The notes beneath the pieces are model-generated. The model was not told the origin of the DNA. It did not search any database and was given only the letters and a program-made list of their open reading frames with translations. Positions 10,566-20,084 of a stretch of 63,687 nucleotides of DNA are shown piece after piece. The stretch is from an uncultured Leptolyngbyaceae cyanobacterium (GTDB lineage: Bacteria; Cyanobacteriota; Cyanobacteriia; Leptolyngbyales; Leptolyngbyaceae). The position numbers and the translations under genes were made by a program. How positions within the stretch are numbered: the first letter of the stretch is position 1; every line of letters starts with the position of its first letter. The DNA lies in the NCBI GenBank assembly GCA_938023035.1, contig CALIDI010000025.1:1-63687 (forward strand). The letters are read 5' to 3'.

Positions 10566-11399
10566 TCAAAGCTTCATTCCATCAACAGGGCACGATTCGT
10601 ATTCTAATCGGGTACCACAATTTTTACAGAATTGGGCATCTGTATCATGGAAAAGCAGACGACAGGTAGGGCACGGCTTTTCAACCTGGTGACTGGTTTT
10701 AATCAGGCGCTTCACTAACTCGCCGACCTGCACAGGAATCAGGGCGACCCCCGTCAAGATCATCGAGACTGTCAGCAGCCGCCCTAGTTCCGTAATCGGA
10801 GCCAAGTCACCAAAGCCAACAGTTGTCATTGTTGCAATGCAAAAGTAAATGGCATCTAAAAAGGTACGGAATACTCGCGGGTTGGTTGCGTGCTCGACCT
10901 GATAGATTAACCCTGAGAAAATAAAAATAATAATGAACAGGGTCAGCAAAATCCGAGCAAAGATGGCGCTATCTTCTCGACTCACATAACCAATGATGGT
11001 TCGCCCTTCAATGAAACGCACCAGTCGCAAAATCCGAAACCAACGAAAAACTCGAATAAATCGAATATCAAAGACCCCGATAAAGAAGGGCAAAATCGCG
11101 AGTAAATCAATGATGGAGTAAAGCTGAAAAATGTGACGGAGGGGGCTTTCTGCACACCAAAGCCGCAGGCAGTACTCAACCACAAAAAGTAGAAGAATAC
11201 CCTGATCGACCCGATCAAGCAGCGATCGCACCTCTCCAGGCAAATTGTAAGTCTGTGCGACAAAGATAGCCGATGACAACAACACTAGCCCCGTAATGCT
11301 CAGGTCAATAGCCTTGCCCAGCGGCGATGTGATGTCTTCCAAATAGAATCGAACCGTTTGGCGCAGAGATACATTCTTTGGGAAACACCATCGCTTCAT
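10566..11399 (-). CDS. Voltage-gated-type potassium channel with C-terminal zinc ribbon
   Basis: A 277-residue ion channel of the six-helix Kv type. The S4-like segment is arginine-rich (DIRFIRVFRWFRILRLVRF, residues ~111-129). The pore selectivity filter TTVGFGD lies at 192-198, between two hydrophobic helices. The cytoplasmic tail ends in two CxxC pairs (CPTC at 243 and CKNC at 258), a rubredoxin-like zinc ribbon. Selective K+ conduction across the plasma membrane is the expected role; gating is not proven. The start is ATG at 11399. The neighbours are unrelated and no operon is seen. Confidence 0.88.
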   Translation of the reverse strand: MKRWCFPKNVSLRQTVRFYLEDITSPLGKAIDLSITGLVLLSSAIFVAQTYNLPGEVRSLLDRVDQGILLLFVVEYCLRLWCAESPLRHIFQLYSIIDLLAILPFFIGVFDIRFIRVFRWFRILRLVRFIEGRTIIGYVSREDSAIFARILLTLFIIIFIFSGLIYQVEHATNPRVFRTFLDAIYFCIATMTTVGFGDLAPITELGRLLTVSMILTGVALIPVQVGELVKRLIKTSHQVEKPCPTCRLLFHDTDAQFCKNCGTRLEYESCPVDGMKL

Positions 11400-11724
11400 C
11401 GATTTACCCTATCGTTGCAGATACTCTGACTCAGGCAGTAGAGTCATCTCCACAGCCCTTAACGTGGCAAAATAATGACTTGGCTGTTCAAGAAAGTCAA
11501 ATGATCACGACGCTCAAAGGGTGGCCAAAAAGTTCTGACCCACCCTGCTCAAAACTTGACGCACCCATCGACCGGCAGTGCCTCTATGTAACGAATAGAG
11601 AACCAAAACCTCAGCTGGGCGAACTGTGCTGAAAAGCTTCTGGAAATGCCTGATGATTTTCTATCCGTTGAAAAATAAGGCTACTCTCAACGGTCTACCG
11701 CAATCCTCTCACTCCTACTGCTCT

Positions 11725-12555
11725 ATGCTGGATTGGCACTTAGTTAAACCTTACGAAGACATCCTCTACCATAAGGCTGACGGTATTGCAAAAATTACCA
11801 TCAATCGTCCCCATAAGCGCAATGCCTTTCGACCCAAGACGATCGTAGAACTCTACGATGCCTTTTCTAATGCCCGGGAAGATACGCGCATTGGAGTGAT
11901 TCTACTAACCGGGGCAGGGCCTCACACAGATGGTAAATATGCTTTCTGTGCGGGGGGCGATCAAAGTGTCCGAGGACAGGGCGGTTACGTTGACGAAGTG
12001 GGGATTCCTCGCTTGAATGTGCTGGATTTACAGCGACTGATTCGGACTCTACCTAAGGTGGTGATTGCATTAGTCGCTGGCTACGCGATCGGCGGGGGAC
12101 ACGTTCTACATCTCCTCTGTGATCTAACCATTGCCGCCGAAAACGCTGTTTTTGGGCAGACCGGCCCAAAGGTAGGCAGTTTTGATGGTGGATTTGGGGC
12201 GAGCTATATGGCTCGTATTGTGGGGCAAAAAAAAGCTCGTGAGATTTGGTACCTCTGCCGTCAATACAATGCTCAGCAAGCTCTCGACATGGGGTTAGTC
12301 AACTGTATCGTACCGATTGAGCAGCTAGAGGCAGAAGGAATCCAATGGGCAACCGAGATTTTGAACAAAAGCCCTATTGCCATTCGTTGCTTAAAGGCGG
12401 CTTTCAATGCCGATTGTGATGGTCAAGCAGGGCTACAAGAGCTAGCTGGTAATGCAACGCTACTGTACTACATGACAGAAGAAGGAGCTGAAGGAAAGCA
12501 GGCATTCCTAGAAAAACGAGATCCCAACTTTCGCCAATATCCCTGGCTCCCCTAG
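11725..12555 (+). CDS. menB: 1,4-dihydroxy-2-naphthoyl-CoA synthase
   Basis: MenB closes the second ring of the naphthoquinone head group, converting o-succinylbenzoyl-CoA to 1,4-dihydroxy-2-naphthoyl-CoA; in cyanobacteria the product is phylloquinone of photosystem I. The crotonase fold is shown by [14 protein letters not shown], the oxyanion segment [11 protein letters not shown], and [18 protein letters not shown]. The C-terminal [16 protein letters not shown] is typical of MenB. An in-frame ORF extends upstream to 11626, but the ATG at 11725 ([13 protein letters not shown]) matches the family start and gives 276 residues, the usual length. It stands alone. Confidence 0.96.
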   Translation: MLDWHLVKPYEDILYHKADGIAKITINRPHKRNAFRPKTIVELYDAFSNAREDTRIGVILLTGAGPHTDGKYAFCAGGDQSVRGQGGYVDEVGIPRLNVLDLQRLIRTLPKVVIALVAGYAIGGGHVLHLLCDLTIAAENAVFGQTGPKVGSFDGGFGASYMARIVGQKKAREIWYLCRQYNAQQALDMGLVNCIVPIEQLEAEGIQWATEILNKSPIAIRCLKAAFNADCDGQAGLQELAGNATLLYYMTEEGAEGKQAFLEKRDPNFRQYPWLP

Positions 12556-12982
12556 GGTGGTGTCGCTTTTGAACGAGTGATCTAAGGCCGAAACCGCGAT
12601 CAATTAATCGATTAGAGGATTGTAACGTTCGCCTAGGGGTAGCACCCAGTTGAGCGAGGAGAGTCAGGAATTTTTGCCTCCTTGCGGGAGGGCAGAGGGT
12701 GGCCCCTATGGATTACATCAGTAGATTGCATCAGGATGCCTTTCTCTGAGCCAGTGCATTGATCGCGCTGGCTATCCTGAGTGCCGTTATGCGGAATGCA
12801 AAATGACCCAATTCAACGTGAAAGATGCTCAGTGTATCCGCAGTGCAAGATTTCTGAATCAGTGAGTTACCTCTGCCGTGGTGTAATCGTCAGGATACCT
12901 GACCCGTTGTATCTTCTAAGAGGCTTTGCAGATATTTCATCCACCCGGGGTGCGATCGGGCACCCCTTACAGCCCTCCTCAC
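12556..12982. other. Intergenic region rich in small hairpins
   Basis: No gene is supported. Several short inverted repeats are seen: GCCAG/CTGGC around 12750-12775, CCTCT/AGAGG around 12870-12925, and a strong stem GGGGTGC-GATCGG-GCACCCC at 12949-12968 that could end transcripts of the convergent small gene. The stretch could hold a small RNA, but no known family was recognised. Confidence 0.4.
12949..12968. terminator. Strong hairpin, possible terminator
   Basis: A seven-base-pair GC-rich stem (GGGGTGC/GCACCCC) with a six-base loop, 15 bases beyond the stop of the small cysteine protein gene on the minus strand. There is no long T-run, so termination is uncertain. Confidence 0.4.
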
Positions 12983-13294
12983 TTAGAGAGCCGTGACCTT
13001 CGATGACGACTTCAAAGTAGGTGAAACGGCTTCAACTAAACCATACTCCTCAGTTAATGGCTCCTTGGGCTGCTCAATATGCTGATGGTGAGCATGCATG
13101 GCCTGCTGCTGCCAAAGCATAATCTCTTCCAAGCTCTCCCAATGCAGCACAAACGGAGGAACCGCTACCGAGCAGGCTCTCCAACTACTTTGCACCATCA
13201 CATTGAGACGCTGACAATGCCCGCCCCTTCTGCCTTCAGGGGTGTAGTATCGACAATGACGACAGCTCAGAGAGGGAGAATCAGAGATTTTCAT
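12983..13294 (-). CDS. Small conserved cysteine-rich protein
   Basis: A 103-residue protein with four cysteines (C11, C14, C27, C41) in CRHCRYYTPEGRRGGHC and SWRACSVAVPPF, which looks like a small metal-binding site. The middle and C-terminus are polar and histidine-rich (MHAHHQHIEQ). Proteins of this pattern appear conserved in cyanobacteria, but I know no function. The ATG at 13294 is chosen over the earlier in-frame start at 13339 because similarity-like sequence begins there. It is a single gene and convergent with menB. Confidence 0.7.
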   Translation of the reverse strand: MKISDSPSLSCRHCRYYTPEGRRGGHCQRLNVMVQSSWRACSVAVPPFVLHWESLEEIMLWQQQAMHAHHQHIEQPKEPLTEEYGLVEAVSPTLKSSSKVTAL

Positions 13295-13952
13295 AAAAGC
13301 AAAGCGTGATCGGGATAGATCTATTGTGAGGGTTAGCAAATTCCCGATTTTTGCCCCATCTCAACGCACAACCTTTTTCACGCTTGAGTTTTGCGGGATC
13401 GCTAAAGCAAAAAGGAGTTTAGATTGTTTTCAGTTTTGTCAAATCAGAAGTGGCACCACTTAGAAGTCATTTGAGAATCACCCAAAAACATGCTGCCTTT
13501 TTCCTAAAAAAGGATGGGGATCAAGCAAAATACCTTTGACAAACCAGAGATAAACGTAAAAGATAGGTTCGGCTTTCAGCAGGTTTACTGATAGAACCAG
13601 ATCGTGAAGTTTATTTTGCGATTTGTCTTGTTAAGCAGAGACTTGTGCACGATTCGTAAAGTTAAAGGGATTGCCGATTGAGAGGGCGTTGCAAAGTATC
13701 CGGCGGTCAAAACCACAACGATAGAAGTCCAGTCCTTCTCAGCAGACTTCATCCCACAAAAGCCTCCCGTAACTTACGGAGGCAGGCCTTTGCCCGTATC
13801 GCCGCAACTCTAGTCATCAGGGCTACCAGGAGATTGGCTTTCTAACCAAAGCAATAACCGTAGCCGAACGTTGTGGGCTGCAAGCGGCCAGATAGCGTGG
13901 CTAAAGCCTAAAAACTAGGAAGGGGCTTGTCTTTGCCAGAAACCTGTAAGAG
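13295..13952. other. Intergenic region with one hairpin
   Basis: No gene is visible. An inverted repeat GCCTCCCGTAA/TTACGGAGGC at 13762-13783 could form a stem followed by AGGCCTTTG. Nothing else stands out. Confidence 0.4.
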
Positions 13953-14510
13953 CTACCATTGTTGGGCCGCACAATGGGCACAAATGCTCCAGCGGGTTAA
14001 CTCCTCAGGGGGAGTCGGAGCTTGACAAGTGGGGCAGAGGGGGAGATGCTGCCGGCTCAACTGCACCTTTGTGGCCCAACGTTGATAGTTTTGCAGCACA
14101 CTACTCTGGCAGGGTTGACCAGGCAATGGGGGGAGCGATCGCTCTGTTGATAATCGACTCGGATGATTTTGCCAAACTTGCTCGAGATCAGCCCCGTAAG
14201 TGCTGAGATTTTGTAATGGAGGGGTATGCCATTGGCTCGTGGAGAAACGAATATCGACCAATTGCAACAACAATTGCTGATTGAGCTTTTCCAGAATACG
14301 CCGGCGCTCAAAAACTAAATTCTGTGCCCAAGCAGAACTGGAAGTGGCAACCTGTAACACCCCCTGCCGAATAGCCACTGGACGTGTTTGGGTGGCGACC
14401 ATTTCTCCAACAATTTCTGGCCAAAGTAGAGAAAGTTTTTGAAACTGCTTACGCTCTTGCAGCGTGTAACGGTCTTCGAGTTGACCTAAAACCTGGCGAA
14501 GGGATTTCAT
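13953..14510 (-). CDS. DciA-like (DUF721) protein with zinc ribbon
   Basis: A 185-residue protein with an N-terminal DUF721/DciA domain (residues ~1-95; WPEIVGEMVATQTRPVAIRQ, LQVATSSSAWAQNL, LVDIRF). DciA proteins help load the replicative helicase DnaB in bacteria lacking DnaC/DnaI. The C-terminus carries two CxxC pairs (CPTC, CAHC), a zinc ribbon that I understand is common in cyanobacterial members. Role in helicase loading is inferred from the family. It is a single gene with ATG at 14510. Confidence 0.82.
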   Translation of the reverse strand: MKSLRQVLGQLEDRYTLQERKQFQKLSLLWPEIVGEMVATQTRPVAIRQGVLQVATSSSAWAQNLVFERRRILEKLNQQLLLQLVDIRFSTSQWHTPPLQNLSTYGADLEQVWQNHPSRLSTERSLPPLPGQPCQSSVLQNYQRWATKVQLSRQHLPLCPTCQAPTPPEELTRWSICAHCAAQQW

Positions 14511-15343
14511 CGGAAGAATCGCTAGTGTAATGAAAAATCAAGCTTGCAACTTTTTCGTGTAGCACCTTGCCTCAGTGAGCAAACCATTTGGGCAGAACAT
14601 ACGCTGCGCAAATCCACTGGAGAAATCAGAAAAGTTCTCGTTTATTTTACTGATGCTTTGTTGGTATTTGACAAAAGGCCCCACAGCCGTTGAAGGTGCT
14701 TAAAGGTGATGTTCAGTTAACATTTCGTCAATCCTCTGATTGCGAGTAGTCAGCCGCAAGAATGAAAAGTTAAAAATGACTTTCAGCAGGGGGGCTTATT
14801 TCTAATTTTTGCGCGTTGCTTAACGAAGATATAAATCTCCCTTATCCCCTTTCTTGAATGCCCGTCAGGGCTACACCTCGCTCCCAATCAGAAAAAGGAG
14901 CTAGCAATCCTGTTCTCTATCTTTGGGAGAGGGTGAATTTGTTAACCCATATCCCCAAATTCGGCAATGTCTAATTTTGCATTTTGCATCCTGAATGAGT
15001 GATTACCCAAAGCCGCTAAGCGTCACTAGAGCATAGCTGCAAGCGCAGAACTAGAGAGTGTGAAGCCCTTTGCGTGGGGAAGCAGATCCCAAACCCCTCC
15101 TTGCTGTTGAGTCGGCTGACTAACCCAATTGGCTAAACAATCGAAAAAAGATGTGCTCCTTTTTCCTAATCAGTGTATAACGATAACTTCAACGGGTATT
15201 CAAAATTTTTCCGTTGGTACCAGTATTAGGGGGACGTCCGGGCGATGCTCGGTTGATTGGCACTACCCGTAGTTAAACTCTTGATCATTTTGGCTTTTTC
15301 TGAAGTATGATTCAGCCAGCGCGTTTGCCTTAGGAGTTTTGTC
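14511..15343. other. Long intergenic region upstream of the SPOR gene
   Basis: No gene is supported. It contains a degenerate copy of the CCCGTCAGGGCTA-type repeat (about 14838-14945) and, near its end, a possible promoter for the SPOR gene: TTGATC at 15281-15286 and TATGAT at 15306-15311, with a long 19-base spacer. Confidence 0.4.
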
Positions 15344-16717
15344 ATGCGTTTGTCTGCACCTGCGGTAACTAGCCCAACGACTCCGAGCCACTCAAGCTCT
15401 GCCAAGGAGATGCTTCATCCTTTAGTCAAAGCGGCATTGGCAAATTTAGATATACAGCTTGAAAGTGAGTTAGGCCGCTACCGACGACAACGAATGGCTC
15501 ATAAGGCTCTCAAGATGGCGGCGCAACAGCAAGCTTCAAAACCGATCGCGCCACAAGTCGGCCAAAGAGCAACCTCATCAATAGCAGAGCCGAAGCCCCT
15601 ATCCGCATCTCATCAGGCATCTGTGCCGGTTCTATCGGTAGATGTTTCTGGTGCCAGCAGCCAGCTTTCTGGTTTTGTCCAGCCCTCTGGTAATGCCCCA
15701 ACGGTTTCTGGGGTCGACGACCTGCCTGCAACCCAGCCGGAGAAGGATTCTGAGGAAGGTTCTAGAGTGAATGCTCCTGCTACAGCCAAGGGAGGACTAT
15801 CCACTCCTGCCTCAGAGGAGTATCTAGAGTCTTCTGAAGAGTTGTTGCGCAGCTTGGTTTCGGAAGAAGCAAAAGTGCGCGCCGAGCGGGGTGGAATTGA
15901 TCAACTTTTAACCCCAGTGGGGCTAGGCTCTTTGCTGATGTTATTGCTATCGAGCGCTCTATTTGGTTATGTGGTGATGAACCCGAATAGTTTAAGAGGG
16001 GCGATCGCGCAGCTGACGCAATCTCTTCCCAAGACCCCGACTGCTGCTGTGGTGCCTCAGCCGAGTGGGGCTGTGCCTCAGCCGAGTGGGGGCGTGCCTC
16101 AGCCAAATCTAGCAGAGCAGGAATTTCGACGACTCGACTTAGGCAGTTTAGCTACGTTGAAGGAAGACGGAGGAGAAATACCTCTGCCAACGAGTCCGCC
16201 AGCCACATCGGGGAAGCCAATGACCACTCCAACTTCTGAACCATCTGGAACCGCAGGATCCACTATTCTCGCGACAGCATCAGAGCCTCCTTCGTCCATT
16301 GTGCCTACGGCTCCAACTGCTTCCACAACAACAAGGGTACATCCCAATGTCGGCCCAGCCAAATCTGAAGCTCCCCATCCAGCTCCACGACCGGCCCAAT
16401 CTGCCCCGTCAAAACGGCAAGCAACTGTTCGTCAAACCACTGAGAATATTCCTCAGTCTCAACCCCAGACGATCAACTCGCCACAGCCAAGACAGGCATC
16501 AGAGAAACCTAAGGCCTTTTATCGAGTTGTTACGGATTATCAAAACGATGCGTCACTAGACAAAGTTAAACAACAGGTTCCGGATGCCTTTGTTAGGAAC
16601 TTTTCCGAGGGGGCAAAGATTCAGGTAGGAGCCTATGACAATGAAGTCGAGGCTAGAGCCAAAGTAGAGGCTCTACGCCAACAGGGAATTAGTGCAGAAA
16701 TCAAGCAACCGCAGTAA
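15344..16717 (+). CDS. Membrane protein with C-terminal SPOR domain
   Basis: A 457-residue protein: a conserved N-terminal helix (residues ~22-60, LHPLVKAALANLDIQLESELGRYRR), a low-complexity linker, one membrane segment at about 190-212, a Pro/Ser/Thr-rich linker and a C-terminal SPOR-like domain (388-457; FYRVVTDYQND, KIQVGAYDNEVEARAKVEALRQQG). SPOR domains bind denuded peptidoglycan at division sites, so a cell-wall role with the C-terminus in the periplasm is likely. The linker contains a short tandem repeat of VPQPSGx (about residues 237-256). The start ATG has AGGAG seven bases upstream. Confidence 0.78.
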   Translation: MRLSAPAVTSPTTPSHSSSAKEMLHPLVKAALANLDIQLESELGRYRRQRMAHKALKMAAQQQASKPIAPQVGQRATSSIAEPKPLSASHQASVPVLSVDVSGASSQLSGFVQPSGNAPTVSGVDDLPATQPEKDSEEGSRVNAPATAKGGLSTPASEEYLESSEELLRSLVSEEAKVRAERGGIDQLLTPVGLGSLLMLLLSSALFGYVVMNPNSLRGAIAQLTQSLPKTPTAAVVPQPSGAVPQPSGGVPQPNLAEQEFRRLDLGSLATLKEDGGEIPLPTSPPATSGKPMTTPTSEPSGTAGSTILATASEPPSSIVPTAPTASTTTRVHPNVGPAKSEAPHPAPRPAQSAPSKRQATVRQTTENIPQSQPQTINSPQPRQASEKPKAFYRVVTDYQNDASLDKVKQQVPDAFVRNFSEGAKIQVGAYDNEVEARAKVEALRQQGISAEIKQPQ

Positions 16718-17268
16718 GCTTTTAAGATTGTCGAAATGGTTAAAGAGGCTCACGCCATTGGAATAGCTGCGTGGTTGGTCAAAACTAGATTTGACGGGTA
16801 GCTGCACCTGAACGTGGGTTAGGGATAAAGACGAATTAAGAGGTTGTTCTGGAATAGAGCTACAAAACACCAAGAGCGCCAAGAACTTGTTTTGTGTCTG
16901 TGTGGCGAGTTTTACCAGTGTTACATCCTCAATTCTGATTTTTACTCGATCAGTCGCTAGGCACAATTAAACTGAAGCTGATTTCGGGGGGTAGAAGGTT
17001 TTGCCCTTTGCCTGAAGAAGCAGCTCTCCCTCCTCCCTGCTTCCAGTTAGTTAAGACTCCCTACTTAGCGTGGGATTGCCTGGTTTTCTCGTCGAAAAGT
17101 ATTTTTACATCTGGCCTTCTGCTCTTCCCTGCGGCAACCCTTGGAAATTCTGATAAGGATCATAGGAAATGGTTGATGCTAGGGAAAGGCGTAATCTTAG
17201 GGAGGGATAACGAATAACGATAAGATCAGTTAATGAACCTTCATTAAGAGCGATCGCCCGGTTAAGCC
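16718..17268. other. Intergenic region without recognised content
   Basis: No gene, repeat or clear terminator was recognised. The final ~60 bases before mrp contain an inverted pair around TGAACCTTCATTAA and a HIP1 site; no Shine-Dalgarno precedes the mrp ATG. Confidence 0.4.
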
Positions 17269-18339
17269 ATGATCGAAACATTGACTGCCGACTCCGTTTT
17301 ACAAGTGTTGCAGCCCGTCCAAGATCCAGAGCTGCGCAAAAGCCTGGTGGATTTGAACATGATCCGCAATGTCACGATTGAGGGCGGCACAGTTCGCTTT
17401 ACGCTGGTGCTGACAACCCCAGCTTGCCCCCTACGGCAATTTATTGTTGAAGATTGTGAACGAGCTGTGCAAACCCTTCCTGGTGTACAGCAGGTGATGG
17501 TGGATGTCACCGCTGAAACGCCTCAGCAAAAGAGTCTTCCCGATCGTGCTGGTATTGCCGGAGTCAAAAACATCCTGGCGGTTTCGAGTGGCAAGGGCGG
17601 GGTGGGCAAAAGTACCGTTGCTGTGAATGTGGCAGTAGCCCTGGCTCAGACAGGCGCCAAAGTTGGGTTAATTGATGCTGATATTTACGGCCCCAACGCT
17701 CCGATTTTGCTGGGGTTAACCGGGGCCGGAGTTACCGTTCGTCAGGGAGAAAAGGGGGAAGAGTTAGAACCCGCCTTTAACTATGGGGTGAAGCTAGTTT
17801 CCATGGGCTTTTTGATTGATGCTGACCAACCCGTGATCTGGCGAGGGCCGATGTTAAATGGCGTGATTCGGCAGTTTCTCTACCAAGTGCAGTGGGGCGA
17901 TCTAGATTACCTGATTGTCGATATGCCACCCGGTACAGGGGATGCCCAACTTACCTTGGTGCAAGCCGTACCAATGGCCGGCGCTGTGATTGTTACTACG
18001 CCCCAGACGGTGGCTTTGGCCGATTCCCGGCGGGGGCTAAAAATGTTTCAGCAGTTAGGGGTGAATGTGTTAGGCATTGTTGAGAATATGAGTTACTTTA
18101 TTCCCCCCGATTTGCCCGATCGCCAGTATGACATTTTCGGTTCTCAGGGTGGTACCAAGGCAGCAGCAGAGTTAGGGGTGCCGTTGCTGGGTTGTGTGCC
18201 CTTAGAAATTCAATTGCGGGATGGGGGCGATCGCGGCCTACCGATTGTTGTAGCAGAGCCAGAGTCAGCTTCGGCACAGGCATTAGTGGCGATCGCCAAA
18301 CAGATTGCCGCCAAAGTTTCCGTGGCTGCTTTAGGATAA
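17269..18339 (+). CDS. mrp: Mrp/ApbC family Fe-S cluster carrier ATPase
   Basis: A 356-residue P-loop ATPase of the Mrp/NBP35 family that binds and transfers Fe-S clusters. The N-terminal MIP18/DUF59 domain (residues ~5-80; LQPVQDPELRKSLVDLNMI) precedes the ATPase domain with the deviant Walker A KGGVGKST near residue 111, DADIYGPNAP, and DMPPGTGDAQLTL. The family C-terminal CxxC motif is not evident; only isolated cysteines are seen (one in ENMSYFIPP context is absent), which is a known variation in some cyanobacterial members. rodA follows after 42 bases and is probably co-transcribed. Confidence 0.92.
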   Translation: MIETLTADSVLQVLQPVQDPELRKSLVDLNMIRNVTIEGGTVRFTLVLTTPACPLRQFIVEDCERAVQTLPGVQQVMVDVTAETPQQKSLPDRAGIAGVKNILAVSSGKGGVGKSTVAVNVAVALAQTGAKVGLIDADIYGPNAPILLGLTGAGVTVRQGEKGEELEPAFNYGVKLVSMGFLIDADQPVIWRGPMLNGVIRQFLYQVQWGDLDYLIVDMPPGTGDAQLTLVQAVPMAGAVIVTTPQTVALADSRRGLKMFQQLGVNVLGIVENMSYFIPPDLPDRQYDIFGSQGGTKAAAELGVPLLGCVPLEIQLRDGGDRGLPIVVAEPESASAQALVAIAKQIAAKVSVAALG

Positions 18340-18380
18340 AGCGAAGAGAGTAAAGCTTACCCTTTCGTCAATCAACACTT

Positions 18381-19658
18381 ATGCTGCAACGTCCGTTTTG
18401 GAGTCGAATCCGCTGGAAAGATCTGGTTCAAACCTGGCAGAACATTGACTGGGTTTTGCTAGCTCTCGTTGTCGGCACGACACTTTTTGGAGGCATTCTA
18501 ATTCGCAGCACTGAGTTAAACCAAGGCTGGACAGATTGGCTGCAGCACTGGTTAGTCGGGGGAGTGGGACTGGTCATCGCATTGCTCCTAGCTCGCACCC
18601 GCTATGAATATCTGCTGCAATTTAAGTGGGTAATCTATGGGGTGACTAACCTTTCCCTACTGGCCGTAATTTTTATTGGAACTTCAGCCCTGGGAGCCCA
18701 ACGCTGGATCACGATTGGTGGGTTTAATCTACAACCCTCAGAGTTTGCCAAAATTGGGGTGATTATCACCCTGGCTGCCATTCTCCAAGAGCGCACCGCT
18801 TCTACTGTGATGGAAATGGCCCGTGCTCTGGGGATTGTTGCCGTTCCCTGGGCATTAGTGTTCATCCAGCCCGATTTAGGGACGTCTTTAGTATTCGGGG
18901 CTGTGAGTCTAGGAATGTTGTACTGGGCAAATGCTCATCCAGGCTGGTTACTGCTATTGATCGCACCGCTGATTTCAACGATTTTGTTCAACCTGATTGC
19001 GATTTCGCCCTGGTTGATTGGGTTGGTTGTTGTCTGGATTAGCATCACTGTAGTAGTTGCCTGGCGCACGTTACCCTGGCATCGGGTGGGGGCGCTGGTC
19101 GTTTTAGTCGGGAATTTAATTAGCGGAGGCTTGGGGCAACTCGTCTGGGAAAAGGGTCTGAAAGATTACCAGAAAGACCGTCTAGTTTTATTTCTCGACC
19201 CCGATAAAGATCCCCTGGGAGGCGGGTATCACCTGATTCAGTCGCGCATCGCCATTGCCTCCGGGCAGTTGTGGGGGCGGGGTCTCAACCAAGGCACCCA
19301 GACCCAGCTTAACTTTATCCCTGAGCAACATACCGATTTCATCTTCTCAGCCATTGGTGAGGAATTGGGCTTTGTTGGCTGCATTGCGCTATTAGTTGTG
19401 TTTTGGCTGGTTTGTCTGCGGATTGTGATTATTGCCCAAAATGCCCGCGATAATTTCGGCTCCCTGTTAGCGATCGGGGTATTGTCTATGCTGGTGTTTC
19501 AGATTGTAGTGAATATCAGTATGACCATCGGACTGGCGCCTGTGACGGGCATTCCTTTGCCATTTTTGAGCTACGGGCGCTCTGCATTGCTGACCAACTT
19601 CATCGCTATTGGTTTAGTGGAGTCGGTGGCGAACTTTCGTCAGCGGGCTAGGTACTAA
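18381..19658 (+). CDS. rodA: Rod shape-determining protein RodA (SEDS glycosyltransferase)
   Basis: RodA polymerises lipid II into glycan strands for side-wall growth. The 425-residue protein has about ten hydrophobic segments and the SEDS hallmarks ALGAQRWI, LQPSEFAKIG, FIQPDLGTSLVF, DRLVLFLDP, QLNFIPEQHTDFIFSAIGEELGF and the C-terminal GIPLPFLSYGRSALLTNFIAIGL, here with Arg where many members have Gly. RodA rather than FtsW is favoured by LNFIPEQHTDFIFS. It follows mrp closely. ATG at 18381. Confidence 0.93.
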   Translation: MLQRPFWSRIRWKDLVQTWQNIDWVLLALVVGTTLFGGILIRSTELNQGWTDWLQHWLVGGVGLVIALLLARTRYEYLLQFKWVIYGVTNLSLLAVIFIGTSALGAQRWITIGGFNLQPSEFAKIGVIITLAAILQERTASTVMEMARALGIVAVPWALVFIQPDLGTSLVFGAVSLGMLYWANAHPGWLLLLIAPLISTILFNLIAISPWLIGLVVVWISITVVVAWRTLPWHRVGALVVLVGNLISGGLGQLVWEKGLKDYQKDRLVLFLDPDKDPLGGGYHLIQSRIAIASGQLWGRGLNQGTQTQLNFIPEQHTDFIFSAIGEELGFVGCIALLVVFWLVCLRIVIIAQNARDNFGSLLAIGVLSMLVFQIVVNISMTIGLAPVTGIPLPFLSYGRSALLTNFIAIGLVESVANFRQRARY

Positions 19659-19877
19659 GGGAATCGCCAGAAAAGCACCTACCCTCTGATTTGTAATGGC
19701 TGACTCTATGGGGAGTTCAGGGCCTGTGGGGCGCTTCTTCTCAAATTTTTTATGTCTTAATTAATGACCAACCCTCTTTTACGGCGAGGTTGACTCAGTC
19801 GCAGCTTTTACTTGAAAACAGCGATCCGTGACAGAATGCCTTAAGCTATAAAGGAAAATCTTGACGGGAAGCGGCCC

Positions 19878-20072
19878 ATGATTTTGCCCGGATCGACTGT
19901 TAAAGTCATAAACGCAAATGATACCTATTATCAGTTTCAGGGATTGGTGCAGCGAGTAACAGATGGTAAAGCAGCTGTGCTGTTTGAGGGAGGGAATTGG
20001 GATAAGCTTGTTACCTTTCGGCTCTCAGAACTGGAGGAAGTCGATTTAACTGCAGGCAAAAAGAAAAAATAA
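19878..20072 (+). CDS. ndhS: NDH-1 complex subunit S
   Basis: A 64-residue SH3-like protein matching NdhS (DUF3252), the ferredoxin-docking subunit of the cyanobacterial/chloroplast NDH-1 complex that drives cyclic electron flow. The core [20 protein letters not shown] is characteristic, and the short Lys-rich tail is typical. It acts on the thylakoid membrane surface. The HAS-barrel gene begins 13 bases after its stop, so they form a probable operon. ATG at 19878 has only a weak ribosome-binding site (GACGGGAAG). Confidence 0.93.
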   Translation: MILPGSTVKVINANDTYYQFQGLVQRVTDGKAAVLFEGGNWDKLVTFRLSELEEVDLTAGKKKK

Positions 20073-20084
20073 ACTCTGAAGTCG

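Noticed and set aside
11378-11632. Frames upstream of menB and its in-frame extension to 11626
   Set aside because: The MenB family start is at 11725; the upstream sequence has no ribosome-binding site or conserved residues.
12860-12930. tRNA-like stretch with a TGGTGTAATCGTCAGGATACC segment reminiscent of a D-arm
   Set aside because: No matching acceptor stem, anticodon stem or T-arm could be drawn, so it is not called a tRNA.
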